A DNA stretch of 64,000 nt, from positions 248,001 to 312,000 of the forward strand of contig NZ_CP072869.1 in assembly GCF_017948245.1 (NCBI RefSeq), written 5' to 3'. This document shows positions 18,636 through 28,915 of this stretch, in pieces. The notes beneath the pieces are model-generated. The model was not told where the DNA came from and searched no databases. It worked only from the letters and a program-made list of their open reading frames with translations. A program made the position numbers and the translations under genes. Position 1 is the stretch's first letter, and each line of letters begins with the position of its first letter. The stretch comes from Rhizobium sp. NLR16a. GTDB lineage: Bacteria; Pseudomonadota; Alphaproteobacteria; Rhizobiales; Rhizobiaceae.

Positions 18636-19788
18636 TCAAGCTCAGTCGGTTCTGCTGACTATCGCCTCGATCGCGATCGGCCTGGTGGGCTGGAGCGGCA
18701 ATGTGTTGCTCCTTCCTGTCGCGTTAGGGTTTCCTGTTCTATGGTCGTTGGCGCGGACGAGATTGCTGGCGGCGCTTGTCTCGGCCGGATACTTCCTGGC
18801 CGCGTCCCGTGGTCTGCCACAGGGCGTAGCGGCCTTCTATTCGTCCGATATCTGGCCGGGCTCGTTGCTCTGGCTATGCGCGTCCATGAGCTTTATCATC
18901 GTGCATGCCATCCTCTGGACAAAGCACGTTGGCGCTCGTCCGTTCCGCTATCTCCTTGCGGTCGTCATCATGGCGATCCCGCCGTTCGGTGTCACGGGCT
19001 GGGCGCATCCTGTCACCGCTGCGGGTGTTTTGTTTCCGGGATGGGGATGGTGGGGACTTGGGCTTATGACAGCTGGCCTTGCGGGCCTCGTAACCCGCAT
19101 TTGGCCAGCTGTCGCCATCGCCTTGGCTGGCTTTTGGCTGTGGTCCGCCGCAGTCTGGACCGACCCGAAACTACCGCAAGCCTGGCGCGGCGTCGATCTG
19201 GAGTTGGGCGTTTCGCTTGGTCGTGAAGCCGGTCTTCAACGGCAGCGTGACATGATTGCAACGGTGCGTGGCGCGACCGGCGATGGCGCCCTCTATGTGG
19301 TGCTGCCGGAAAGTGCGCTCGGCTTCTGGACGCCGACCGTAGAGAGGCTTTGGACAGACGTCCTCCGCGACGGCGATGCGACAGTCATCGCTGGCGCCGC
19401 GGTGATCGATGCCGGAGGCTACGACAACGTCCTTGTCGCGATCGACAGGAAGGGCGGCCACATTCTCTACCGCGAGCGCATGCCGGTTCCCGGATCGATG
19501 TGGCAGCCGTGGCGATCCGTGTTCGGGGAGCGCGTCGGCGCCAAGGCCGATTTCTTCGCAAACCCGGTCGTTTCTGTCGGTGCCAGCCGTGCAGCCCCTC
19601 TGATCTGCTACGAGCAACTGATCGTTTGGCCGATCCTGCAGTCCATGCTTGACGATCCTGATCTTGTCGTCGCCGTGGGAAACGGTTGGTGGACTGATGG
19701 GACGTCGATCGTCGCCATTCAGCGCGCCGCTGCCACTGCATGGGCAACGCTCTTCACAAAACCGCTTGTTATTGCCTTCAACACCTGA
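18625..19788 (+). CDS. traB: Conjugal transfer protein TraB
   Basis: 387 residues from a TTG at 18625, chosen because AGGAGG at 18610 is 9 bases upstream; the earlier ATG at 18523 lies deep inside traF. Several N-terminal membrane helices ([15 protein letters not shown] onwards) precede a carbon-nitrogen-hydrolase-like domain with [11 protein letters not shown] and [14 protein letters not shown], containing the Glu and Cys typical of the family. TraB of Ti plasmids enhances conjugation. The gene overlaps traF by 11 bases. Confidence 0.92.
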   Translation: MRRDQAQSVLLTIASIAIGLVGWSGNVLLLPVALGFPVLWSLARTRLLAALVSAGYFLAASRGLPQGVAAFYSSDIWPGSLLWLCASMSFIIVHAILWTKHVGARPFRYLLAVVIMAIPPFGVTGWAHPVTAAGVLFPGWGWWGLGLMTAGLAGLVTRIWPAVAIALAGFWLWSAAVWTDPKLPQAWRGVDLELGVSLGREAGLQRQRDMIATVRGATGDGALYVVLPESALGFWTPTVERLWTDVLRDGDATVIAGAAVIDAGGYDNVLVAIDRKGGHILYRERMPVPGSMWQPWRSVFGERVGAKADFFANPVVSVGASRAAPLICYEQLIVWPILQSMLDDPDLVVAVGNGWWTDGTSIVAIQRAAATAWATLFTKPLVIAFNT

Positions 19789-19804
19789 CTCTCTAGGAGA
19801 CACC

Positions 19805-20410
19805 ATGCTCGACCCCGCCCTGATAAAAGAATGCGCGGACCCTTCCCTCAAGCCCGCGCTCATCGAGCAGTTCGTGATGGCAGCGGGCTCGGATGATCCC
19901 CTCGCCGTTACGGTCAAATCGGGCGGCCGATTGATCCTCGTTCCGAAAGCCAGAACGGCGGACGAGGCAATGGCGATCGTCCGGCAATTTGCTGATCAGG
20001 CCGTCGTCCGCGTCGGCCTGACGCAGTTTCCCGCTGGGGTTGGAGCCAAGGAAGCGACCGATTTAAAGCCAGGTTTGGTCGACTCCTGCCAGAACCTTCG
20101 CAAAGGCACGGCGATGTTCGCCAAGGTCCTTAGGATCGTTGCGAAATGGTATGGCAACCCCACGAGCAAAGATGTCTTCCCGCAGATTTTCGAGGATGCG
20201 ATTTACGCATGGAAGACAAGTGAGTTTGAGGGCTTGAGCGTGTTTCAGGCGGAGGATCCTGGCATACCCATCGAAGCGCCGCAGCAAAGCGATAAGGAAG
20301 TGGATGGCGAGGAAGCGACGCCGAAAGACTTACAACCAGAGACGATGCAGGATGTTAGGCATGCGGGGATACGGATCGATCTTTCCCGCATTGGTCAACA
20401 ACAGCGTTGA
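19805..20410 (+). CDS. traH: Conjugal transfer protein TraH
   Basis: 201 residues, MLDPALIKECADPSLKPALI, behind TCTAGGAGACACC. The middle reads VKSGGRLILVPKARTADEAM and RKGTAMFAKVLRIVAKWYG. TraH closes the Ti-type traAFBH operon; its role is accessory and not well defined. Normal length. Confidence 0.92.
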   Translation: MLDPALIKECADPSLKPALIEQFVMAAGSDDPLAVTVKSGGRLILVPKARTADEAMAIVRQFADQAVVRVGLTQFPAGVGAKEATDLKPGLVDSCQNLRKGTAMFAKVLRIVAKWYGNPTSKDVFPQIFEDAIYAWKTSEFEGLSVFQAEDPGIPIEAPQQSDKEVDGEEATPKDLQPETMQDVRHAGIRIDLSRIGQQQR

Positions 20411-20636
20411 GTTCACCTCGCATTGGCGAGGCATGTTCCGGCCAAGCCAAAGTTTAGGCGACTCCAAAGCATGAAATTAATGCCCTTCCAGATGCCTCGT
20501 CCGCGGTTGTAATGGGGGCGAGCCAGTAAAACCCGCGTACTGACGGGTTCCAGCTATGAAGTTGCCCGACAAAAACCCGACAGGATCTGAATTCTGCTCG
20601 CTGAGCCATGAACTCGCGTGGTTGCGACCAAACCGC
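20411..20636. other. Gap between traH and the abiE pair
   Basis: 226 bases between convergent traH and abiEii. No gene and no strong hairpin seen. Confidence 0.4.
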
Positions 20637-21506
20637 TCATTCGTCCAGCCTCGCAGCCGCAACCGCGTGCGGCATCAGGAATGTGGCAATCTGCGCGATG
20701 ACGTCGATCAGATCGCCAGGATTGTGTGCAACGCCTTCAATGAAAGCACGCCATTGTCGCTGCTTTTGCTGGTCCTTGGCAAAGGCGTCCGTTAGGGCGT
20801 CCGGCAGGTCAATGGGGATCGGTGTCTCGCGGCGATCAAAGGTAGCGGCTATTGCGCGCGCCAGCCGATCATCGCTGAAGTCGAAAGACCTGCTGAGGAT
20901 CCAGATGTCGTAGAAATCCTTCATGCGGCTGTTTACTCGCCCCAGCATCACCATTGCCTGGAACTTCTCGGCAATGACCGTTTCTCGCGCATAGGCCCGA
21001 AGCCGCGGCATCGGAAAATCGAGCATGGAAGGATAATCCAAAACCTCCACCCCAGGCTCAAGCGCATCGCCAAAACCGATGTCGATGGTCAGGTTGATCC
21101 GGGCTCCGCTGATCGAAGCGATCACCCGCAGCCTGAGCCCACCATAATCCAGTGCCTCGCGAATACGATCCACATGCAGCGTATCAGCGTCGAACGTAAC
21201 GCCATCGTCGGCCTCTTGCGCCAGAATTTCCCGAAATGTCTCAAGCATCGGGTCCGGACTCGGATCACCGAAACCCAAAAGATCCAGGTCGCGCGTGCCT
21301 CGGTGCGGATTGTCGAACCAACTCATCATCAACATCGCCCCTTTTAGAACGAAGCGATCGGCGTGGGGCGACTGGCTAAGCCGGAACAATAACCGTTCAA
21401 GGGCGAAACGCGTCAGGACGAGATCGAAGCTTTGCCCGCTTGCCTTGGCGAGTTGCAACAGGCGGGCGCGCACCGAGGCGCCGACGTTTCTGATTTCTTT
21501 AGCCAT
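20637..21506 (-). CDS. abiEii: AbiEii-type nucleotidyltransferase toxin
   Basis: 289 residues. The nucleotidyltransferase signature appears as FVLKGAMLMM, then HRGTRDLDLLGFGD (the GS/DxD-type region), with LTIDIGFGDAL and YARETVIAEKFQAMV, RMKDFYDIW downstream. These are the four conserved motifs of the AbiEii/AbiGii family. The family forms type IV toxin-antitoxin and abortive-infection systems, inhibiting growth by nucleotidylating tRNA. It overlaps the antitoxin gene by 8 bases. It may stabilise the plasmid or block phage. Confidence 0.92.
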   Translation of the reverse strand: MAKEIRNVGASVRARLLQLAKASGQSFDLVLTRFALERLLFRLSQSPHADRFVLKGAMLMMSWFDNPHRGTRDLDLLGFGDPSPDPMLETFREILAQEADDGVTFDADTLHVDRIREALDYGGLRLRVIASISGARINLTIDIGFGDALEPGVEVLDYPSMLDFPMPRLRAYARETVIAEKFQAMVMLGRVNSRMKDFYDIWILSRSFDFSDDRLARAIAATFDRRETPIPIDLPDALTDAFAKDQQKQRQWRAFIEGVAHNPGDLIDVIAQIATFLMPHAVAAARLDE

Positions 21507-22116
21507 TGGCGGTCAGCGCCTCGAGATACGGCCGGATCACAGAGCCAACGCCACCGCGTTCGGCCTGGTTGGCGATTTCGCCAGGAGTAGCCCTTCGTTG
21601 CCGCAGCGCCTCCTGCAGCCCTTCTATCGCTACCGAAAGGCCGATCTTGTTGCGATATCGAAAGCAATCGGCAATTGTCTTGGCGATTCCAAAGACCCTC
21701 ACAGGAACGCCTTCAATGATATGGGTTTCGACGCTGTCGTTGAGAAGGCTGTCTGTGAAGCGCACGATGCGCACAGCGGGGGCTTCCAGCTTCGGCGGCC
21801 AGTCCTTACGGCCTATGGCAAGCCAGATTTGTCCGGGGAGCTGATCTGTCAGGCTGTGAAATGCCAATGCCGAAACGAGGCAGATAACGGCTTTGGGCGC
21901 GCGTTTGGCAACCTCCGCCAGGCTGTGGCTGGCGTCGAGCTGCGCATCAGGAAGTTGATAGAGACCGCGGGCAAGCCGCAGCACTTCACCATCTCGTTCC
22001 ATTCGGCTCATGGTGGCAGCCGTCACCCCTGCGTTCCGCAGTTCGACGAAACGTGCTATTCCGCGCTCGGTTAGCACGGTCCGAGCGATTTGGCGTTGCG
22101 TGACTGAACTGGGCAT
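21499..22116 (-). CDS. abiEi: AbiEi-type antitoxin
   Basis: 205 residues. N-terminal winged helix (ARTVLTERGIARFVELRNAG and MSRMERDGEVLRLARGLYQLP), then the AbiEi C-terminal domain (VICLVSALAFHSLTDQLP; VRIVRFTDSLLNDSVETHII; GVPVRVFGIAKTIADCFRYR). It represses its own operon and neutralises AbiEii. Promoter and operators should lie in 22117-22200, which is AT-richer than its surroundings. Confidence 0.92.
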   Translation of the reverse strand: MPSSVTQRQIARTVLTERGIARFVELRNAGVTAATMSRMERDGEVLRLARGLYQLPDAQLDASHSLAEVAKRAPKAVICLVSALAFHSLTDQLPGQIWLAIGRKDWPPKLEAPAVRIVRFTDSLLNDSVETHIIEGVPVRVFGIAKTIADCFRYRNKIGLSVAIEGLQEALRQRRATPGEIANQAERGGVGSVIRPYLEALTANG

Positions 22117-22463
22117 TGATATAAAAGCTCGGAGAATAGGATCTATTATCCTAGAATTTGTATCACAATCCCTGGGGCCGAGAAAGCCCTCGCATTATGA
22201 ATTCTTCACCACGACTAATTGCCTCGATGGACAAAGTTGACAATTCTAGTGGTCGCCTGGAGTAAAGATGTAGCTTGCGGCGAGGTCCACCATGCGCGCA
22301 GTGAGAGCCGGATAACCCTCGACGATCTCGTCTGCGGCAGCGCCTTGCAATTTCATCGCAGCGATTGTTCGGACTCGAGAGGAGCACAAATCTCAATTCC
22401 ACTTGGCTTGCTTCGACGATTTCCCGTTGTCTCGGGCCGGATTGAAGCTGCTGAGATCCCAGA
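22117..22463. other. abiE promoter region and gap
   Basis: About 350 bases, AT-rich next to abiEi (GGATCTATTATCCTAG with flanking ATA runs). No gene supported. Confidence 0.4.
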
Positions 22464-22706
22464 TTATGCGCCTGTTTGCGTACTCACTTGGGTCTCACCA
22501 ATCGGTCGCACTAATTCGACGTGGCTGACATCTAATGCTTGAGCCAGTTCATAAATCGTAATCACAGTTGGGTTGCGACGACCTCGCTCCAGGCTACTAA
22601 GATATTGCTGGCTGAAACCAGAACGCGCCTCGACCTCTTCCTGTGTCAGGCCTTTCTCCCGACGCAGGCGGGCAAAATTCGAGCCGACCAGTTTGCGCAT
22701 GTCCAT
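22464..22706 (-). CDS. XRE-family transcriptional regulator
   Basis: 80 residues, almost all one helix-turn-helix domain: FARLRREKGLTQEEVEARSG, FSQQYLSSLERGRRNPTV, TIYELAQALDVSHVEL. This is a Cro/C1-type repressor without an extra sensing domain. It lies between abiE and traM, so it could act on either. Its target is unknown. Confidence 0.9.
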   Translation of the reverse strand: MDMRKLVGSNFARLRREKGLTQEEVEARSGFSQQYLSSLERGRRNPTVITIYELAQALDVSHVELVRPIGETQVSTQTGA

Positions 22707-22908
22707 GCGCCGAAAGATCGCCGTTTACACACTCGGAGTTTATCAACTAAAGTATGTAAAGCTCCTTCCCGTAAATGCCGGCAAATGCGGGCGGGTAATG
22801 GGTTTAGTTGTCGATAAAGCATCAGCACGTTGTCTGTAACTCAGAGATTTCGGATGTAACGGTGTCCCATTTGATGTAGGCGAACCTTCGGGGCCGCTTG
22901 GAGAGAGA

Positions 22909-23253
22909 ATGAAAGTTTGGGAGAAGCGGGTGAACAAAGCGAGCTCATCCGATGCAAATGGTCGAGAAAAGGAAAGAGAATCGCGCTTCAGCTCGATGCA
23001 ACAGTCGAAGCTTGAGGCGTTGGCTGTCTCGGCAATTCTCGAACACCGCCTCCTGATCGCCGCCGACGAAGCTGTCTATGAGGAATGGGCTCGCGCGACC
23101 GCAGACCCATCAATTTCCGCCGCCGTGCTCAAGAGCCTGCAGGAGGAGTATGTCGCGCGCCAAAAGAAATCTGAAGTCCAGCAAGAAGAACTTTCGGAAA
23201 TCATCGATGCGTTAGGCTACGTCCCCGATGTTCCACTCGATAAACATGAATGA
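22909..23253 (+). CDS. traM: TraM, quorum-sensing antiactivator
   Basis: 114 residues from ATG 22909 (TTGGAGAGAGA before it); a GTG at 22930 would give 107, closer to the usual 102. The helical core LEALAVSAILEHRLLIAADE and the C-terminus EIIDALGYVPDVPL match the TraM pattern, which ends ILGFIPKV in Agrobacterium. TraM binds TraR and blocks DNA binding. It is convergent with traR, 3 bases separating the stops, the standard TraR/TraM arrangement. The N-terminus is diverged. Confidence 0.85.
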   Translation: MKVWEKRVNKASSSDANGREKERESRFSSMQQSKLEALAVSAILEHRLLIAADEAVYEEWARATADPSISAAVLKSLQEEYVARQKKSEVQQEELSEIIDALGYVPDVPLDKHE

Positions 23254-23256
23254 CGG

Positions 23257-24272
<1,016 letters not shown>

Positions 24273-25571
24273 TTAGCGGCCGCTATAGACAGAATGAAAG
24301 ATAACATCCTGATCGACCAACACATTGAACTTGTAGCCCGGCCGGATGCGAATCGTCGGCTGAACGTTCAGATTCTTCGAGATCGTCTCTTCTACTACGC
24401 GGCCAAATGACGCGGCAAAATTCCGTCTTGCTGCATCCGAAGCCGTGTCCTGCGTCGCGAGCGTCGAACTCTCAGGCATCGACATATCGGTACCCGCCCC
24501 GATGATTGCCACCAGGGCTGCAGAACCGAATGTTCTCCAGAGATGTCGGTCGACCTTGTCCTGGAAGCCGCCATAACCTTCAGCGTCAGTGCCCGCCATA
24601 CCACCGATGTGCAGGGTAGACCCGTTCGGAAAAATGAGGTCCGTCCAGACGACGAGTACCCGTTCCTGGCCGAAAGACACCTTGGAATCGTAGCGACCGA
24701 AGAGCTTTGCGCCTTGCGGGATGATAAGGCGATAACCGGTTGCGCTGTCGTAGACATTTTGGCTGACCTGAGCGGTAATGCGCCCCGGTAGGTCGGAATT
24801 GAGGCCGGTGATCAATGTCGCCGGGATGACTGAACCGCGCTTCAATTCGTTGGGTGACATCTGCGGCACGACCTGGTTCGGCAGGTAGCCGAGATCCTTG
24901 ATGTCCTGATTAAAGAAGTCCTCCTTCGACGTCTGCCCGTTCTGATCGACGTTCTGCTCCATCAAGCCTGATTTCATGGCCGCGCCATAAAGGTCTGAGG
25001 CGCTGCTCGTCACGGCATTTGTCGGCTGGCGGACGGTGTCATTGGTGGAGATTGCAGCCTTCTCGACATCGGAGATGTCTACCTTTAGCGGCGAATCGAG
25101 CGCCGTGGAACGGGCCTGGAGACGCGCCATCCGTTGCCGCTGGGCTTCGCGCATATATTGTTCATCCTGCTCTCGCTTCAGGCGTGCCTTCCACTCCTCT
25201 TCGGATTCGAGCGTTTGTCGGCGATCTTGTCGATCTGTTGGTTGGCGCTCGAAAACCGGTTCCTGCTTTTCCTTTTTCTCCGCAACGACTGGCGTCGGTT
25301 GAAACACCTCCTGCTTTTCTGGGTCACCGATAATGCCGTCGGTGACACCCCGCTTAAGCTGATCGCCGAAACTGGTCGCAGGGCTGTTGGAAGCACCCTC
25401 GATGTCGCCATGATTGAAGGAAAGCCCGCGCAGTGACAGACCAATCACGACCACGCCGACGAACAGCACGATGACGATGATGGCGACGATGATCGGCAGG
25501 CGGTTGAGCCGGCGCATGCCATTCTGATCGTCGGCCTGGGCTGACGCGCCAAGTTGGAGCGACTGGACCAT
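24273..25571 (-). CDS. trbI: TrbI (VirB10-like) channel protein
   Basis: 432 residues. N-terminal membrane anchor (LPIIVAIIVIVLFVGVVVIG), a charged Pro/Gln-rich periplasmic linker, then the VirB10 beta-barrel domain (GSVIPATLITGLNSDLPGRI; GYRLIIPQGAKLFGRYDS). It spans both membranes in the mating channel. Last gene of the traI-trb operon. Intact. Confidence 0.96.
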   Translation of the reverse strand: MVQSLQLGASAQADDQNGMRRLNRLPIIVAIIVIVLFVGVVVIGLSLRGLSFNHGDIEGASNSPATSFGDQLKRGVTDGIIGDPEKQEVFQPTPVVAEKKEKQEPVFERQPTDRQDRRQTLESEEEWKARLKREQDEQYMREAQRQRMARLQARSTALDSPLKVDISDVEKAAISTNDTVRQPTNAVTSSASDLYGAAMKSGLMEQNVDQNGQTSKEDFFNQDIKDLGYLPNQVVPQMSPNELKRGSVIPATLITGLNSDLPGRITAQVSQNVYDSATGYRLIIPQGAKLFGRYDSKVSFGQERVLVVWTDLIFPNGSTLHIGGMAGTDAEGYGGFQDKVDRHLWRTFGSAALVAIIGAGTDMSMPESSTLATQDTASDAARRNFAASFGRVVEETISKNLNVQPTIRIRPGYKFNVLVDQDVIFHSVYSGR

Positions 25572-25582
25572 ATTGCTCTCCG

Positions 25583-26023
25583 TCAGTTACGCTGCATGAT
25601 CGAAAGCGGACTAGCCGGCGTGGCGCCTGCCGCCGTTGGTGTATAAGCACGTCCGAGAGCGATCGAAGGCGTCGAAACCCGCGCGAGCAGCTGCCCGGCG
25701 AATACCTCAATTGCATAGGCAAGCTCGACCGGCTTGATGTCTTTGGCGACTTTGCCGTCCCTGACGACCGTATAACCCCGCCCCTTCAGGGCCGCCTCGA
25801 GGGCGGATGCGAACTCCGATGCGTCCGTCTCCATTTTGATCGTGGTCGTAGCACCGGCCGGGCCGATCTGTTCGGCCAGACGACTTGCCATGTCGCCGGC
25901 GATGGCGCTTGCAGCCGGTCCGGTGACGGCCACAGGTGTGGAACTGGTGGTCAGTGCGTCGTCCGCCGTTTGGCAACCGGAGAGCAGCGCGCCCACGACG
26001 AAATATGTGAGAAGCTTGCGCAT
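25583..26023 (-). CDS. trbH: TrbH lipoprotein
   Basis: 146 residues starting MRKLLTYFVVGALLSGCQTA, a lipobox with Cys at residue 17. It holds the position of TrbH between trbG and trbI and has its usual size. Probable outer-membrane-associated part of the channel. Confidence 0.9.
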   Translation of the reverse strand: MRKLLTYFVVGALLSGCQTADDALTTSSTPVAVTGPAASAIAGDMASRLAEQIGPAGATTTIKMETDASEFASALEAALKGRGYTVVRDGKVAKDIKPVELAYAIEVFAGQLLARVSTPSIALGRAYTPTAAGATPASPLSIMQRN

Positions 26024-26026
26024 GGT

Positions 26027-26839
26027 TCAGCCTCCCCGCCGGATGGTGATCTTCTGCTGCCGCCAACCGACACCAGAAACGAGGATCGCCTTGTCGATCG
26101 CATAGTCGACGGTCATCATGTCGTTCTTCATGCGATAGTTGACGATGCGATTTTGACCGCCGGAGACGACGAAAAGCACAGGCGCATCCTGGCCGGAGAT
26201 CGACTTCGGGAACTGGATGTAGGTCTTCACCCCGTCCGAATAGACCCGCTTCGGTTTCCACGAAGCACCGCCGCTGATTGAATAGGAGAAGTTCAGCTTG
26301 TCCGGCGCCACGCCCGGAATGCCGCCCGTTTCGAGACGGGTGTTGATGTCGGCGAGCTTGGTGGACACGTCTTCCGGATATTCGAACCCAACGCGCGCCA
26401 TGTATTGGCTCGGATGGGACTTGAGCTGGATGTGATAGGTGCGCCGCGATGTCGTCACGACCATTGAGGTGAGAAGGCCTGGCTCCGACGGTTTGACGAT
26501 GAGATGGATCGCCTGTCCGCCTGTGGCCCCCGAAGTGGCCGGCTCTACCTTCCAGCGCACGGTGTCGCCGACCATAACATCGCGAACGATCTCGCCACCC
26601 TGAAGTTCGATGTCGCAGACCTGCAGCGGCGAGCAGACGACGGAAGGTTGCGTTTCGCCGAACGGGAAGATCACCTTTCCGTCCGGTCCCGTCGTCACCA
26701 ATCCCGGCGTGCCGCGCCACTTTTTGGAAAGATTTGTTCCTTTCACCTCGTTGCTCGTCATACTTTGCGCCTGCGCGCCCGCCGCAAGCAAGAGTCCGGC
26801 CATGCAGCCGGCGGCCGCGATCAATCCCGTTTTTTTCAT
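26027..26839 (-). CDS. trbG: TrbG (VirB9-like) outer-membrane channel protein
   Basis: 270 residues with a signal peptide ([20 protein letters not shown]). VirB9-type motifs: [20 protein letters not shown] and [20 protein letters not shown], and near the end [17 protein letters not shown]. Forms the outer-membrane ring with TrbH and TrbI. It stops 3 bases before trbH. Confidence 0.96.
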   Translation of the reverse strand: MKKTGLIAAAGCMAGLLLAAGAQAQSMTSNEVKGTNLSKKWRGTPGLVTTGPDGKVIFPFGETQPSVVCSPLQVCDIELQGGEIVRDVMVGDTVRWKVEPATSGATGGQAIHLIVKPSEPGLLTSMVVTTSRRTYHIQLKSHPSQYMARVGFEYPEDVSTKLADINTRLETGGIPGVAPDKLNFSYSISGGASWKPKRVYSDGVKTYIQFPKSISGQDAPVLFVVSGGQNRIVNYRMKNDMMTVDYAIDKAILVSGVGWRQQKITIRRGG

Positions 26840-26856
26840 TGAAAGAATCCCTACCC

Positions 26857-27519
26857 TTAAAGCTGTGCCGTCCAGTCGAAATCCCGGACGTAGAGGCCGA
26901 TCGGATTGAGGCGGATCGTCGCCTCATCCTGTGGCGCGGTGAGCGTCACCGTTGCGATCCCGCGGAACCGCCGCGTGCCGGTTTCCTTGCCCTTGCGGTC
27001 CCGCTCGTATTCCGTCCAGTCGATCTGATAGGTCTGGTTCGAGAGCGCCACGATGTTGTTGACCTCGATGGCAACGGTCGAGGACTTTGCCTTCTCGAAC
27101 GGAGAATTGCCTCGGAACCAGGCGTTGACCTTCTCCGTCGACGGATCGGAGGCGCGAAGAAGAGCGTAGGTGCGGTCGATATATTGCTTCTGCACCACCG
27201 CATCCGGCGTAATCGAGCGAAAGCTCGTGACGAAGTTGCCGAGTGTGGCGCGCACCACGCGGACATCGGCATACTCGATCTGCTCGGGGAAGCCTGCGGT
27301 GACCGCAGTTCCGAGCTTGTCGACCTCGACGATGTAAGGCACGAGCCTCACTTGCGTGCTGAGATACATCGCGTAGCTGAAGCCGATGACGGCCATTACC
27401 AGACCGAGGACACCAACAATCCGCCATGCGGCGGCTGCCTTCACATAGGAACCATAGCGTTCGCTCCATTCATGGCGGGCGGCAAGGTATGGGTTTTCCG
27501 GGGCGCGGTTCGCTGCCAT
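26857..27519 (-). CDS. trbF: TrbF (VirB8-like) protein
   Basis: 220 residues. N-terminal cytoplasmic tail ([20 protein letters not shown]), one membrane helix ([20 protein letters not shown]), and a periplasmic NTF2-like VirB8 fold. Inner-membrane scaffold of the Trb channel. Confidence 0.96.
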   Translation of the reverse strand: MAANRAPENPYLAARHEWSERYGSYVKAAAAWRIVGVLGLVMAVIGFSYAMYLSTQVRLVPYIVEVDKLGTAVTAGFPEQIEYADVRVVRATLGNFVTSFRSITPDAVVQKQYIDRTYALLRASDPSTEKVNAWFRGNSPFEKAKSSTVAIEVNNIVALSNQTYQIDWTEYERDRKGKETGTRRFRGIATVTLTAPQDEATIRLNPIGLYVRDFDWTAQL

Positions 27520-27539
27520 TTATTCTTCCCTTGTCTCGA

Positions 27540-28721
27540 TTACGGTTTGTCGTTGCGTTCGGGAGGAGGCTTCGGTCCGCTATGACCGCCGCGCTGTTCA
27601 TCGAGCTTCGCATTGGCCAGTCCGAGAATGGACCCGGCATAAGCGCCCGGAGAGCCGATTGCCTTTTCCTTCGCGGCTGATCCGGCTGCTTGCGCGCCGG
27701 AACTGAAGCTCGCGCCCATGCCGCGAAGAGCGGCACCTGCAACGGATGAACCAGCAGCTCGTGCGGCTTGCGCGGCCGCAAAGCCTGCGCCGGCGGCGCC
27801 GGCGGCGAGGAAGCCAGCGCCTGCGGCGAAAGACGCCGCCTGCCCGCCGTGGCGGATCGCTTCCATTCCTCCGGACACCGATGCGCCCTGAACAACGCCC
27901 TGGATGATGTTCGGGACATACATGGCGATGATGAAGACTACGACGGAAATACCGGCGATCGCCAAGGTCGTAACGAACTGGTCCGATGAGGCAGTCGGAG
28001 CTTGCGCAAGGCCAAGCAGGACGTTCGATCCGATCTTGGCGATCATCACCAAGGCCATGAGCTTCATGCCGACGCCGAAGGCATAGACGAGGTAGCGAAC
28101 AGCAAAGTCTTTCGTGAAGGACGAACCACCCAGCCCGAGCATGATCATGCCGGCGAGCAGGCCGACATACATCTCGACCATGACCGACACGAAGATCGCT
28201 GCGACAAGCGAGAAGCAGATAACGACGATGCCCATCGCCAGCACCGCCGCGATCGCAAGCGCATTGTCTTCGAACACCCCAAACTGTGCCTGCTCCGACA
28301 TCTGCGAGGCGACGCGGATGCCTGCATCGAACACTTCCGCGGGCGACGCTGAACCAGCGCCGGCGCCAATCTGGAAAAGACTGTCAACCACCGCTCGCGC
28401 AAAGGTCGGACCTTGGGTCAGAACGAATGCGAAGAACCCGATGAACATAATCCGCCGCACCAGTTCGGCGAACCAGCTGTCCAGCGAGGCTGACTGGATC
28501 GCCAGCCAGACGGCCGCAATGCCGATCTCGATCGTTGCGAGAATCCAGAATAGGGATTTCGCCGCCTCCATGATGGTGGTCTCCCACCCCCTCGCAGCAG
28601 ACGAGACCTGGTTTTCCAGTTCCGTGAGGACCTGTCCCTCCTGGGCGAATGCGGGAACAGCATAGGCGAGGGAAAAGAGACCTGTAATCAAGAAAGAACG
28701 CGCAACAGTCACCTTTACCAT
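27540..28721 (-). CDS. trbL: TrbL (VirB6-like) polytopic membrane protein
   Basis: 393 residues with a signal-like N-terminus and at least five hydrophobic helices (for example SLFWILATIEIGIAAVWLAI; AIAAVLAMGIVVICFSLVAA), then an Ala/Gly-rich tail. It is the VirB6-type inner-membrane core through which DNA passes. Confidence 0.95.
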   Translation of the reverse strand: MVKVTVARSFLITGLFSLAYAVPAFAQEGQVLTELENQVSSAARGWETTIMEAAKSLFWILATIEIGIAAVWLAIQSASLDSWFAELVRRIMFIGFFAFVLTQGPTFARAVVDSLFQIGAGAGSASPAEVFDAGIRVASQMSEQAQFGVFEDNALAIAAVLAMGIVVICFSLVAAIFVSVMVEMYVGLLAGMIMLGLGGSSFTKDFAVRYLVYAFGVGMKLMALVMIAKIGSNVLLGLAQAPTASSDQFVTTLAIAGISVVVFIIAMYVPNIIQGVVQGASVSGGMEAIRHGGQAASFAAGAGFLAAGAAGAGFAAAQAARAAGSSVAGAALRGMGASFSSGAQAAGSAAKEKAIGSPGAYAGSILGLANAKLDEQRGGHSGPKPPPERNDKP

Positions 28722-28915
28722 CTCGGGCGCATCTCCTGGCCTTCCTTGATCGGCGGCAGCTCCTTGTCGGAGCCGAAGAATTTTTCCCGGACGGCGCGCT
28801 GCTCCTCGGTGAGCGCAGGTATTCCTGTGTTTCGGGAATTGATGATCAGCACTGTCATTGCAGACGATGCAGCGGCGACAGCCAACAGCAAGGCAATCAG
28901 GACGGGGCGGCTCAC
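28715..28915 (-). CDS. trbK: TrbK entry-exclusion-type protein
   Basis: 66 residues from a GTG at 28915 (MSRPVLIALLLAVAAASSAM) overlapping the trbJ stop by GTGA. One N-terminal hydrophobic segment, then a periplasmic part ending EGQEMRPRW. That ending resembles the TrbJ end EGQKMEPRW, a curious shared tail. TrbK family members mediate entry exclusion. Confidence 0.85.
   Translation of the reverse strand: MSRPVLIALLLAVAAASSAMTVLIINSRNTGIPALTEEQRAVREKFFGSDKELPPIKEGQEMRPRW

Noticed and set aside
20556..20795. 79-codon plus-strand ORF antisense to abiEii
   Set aside because: Most of it is the complement of the AbiEii C-terminus; no independent support.
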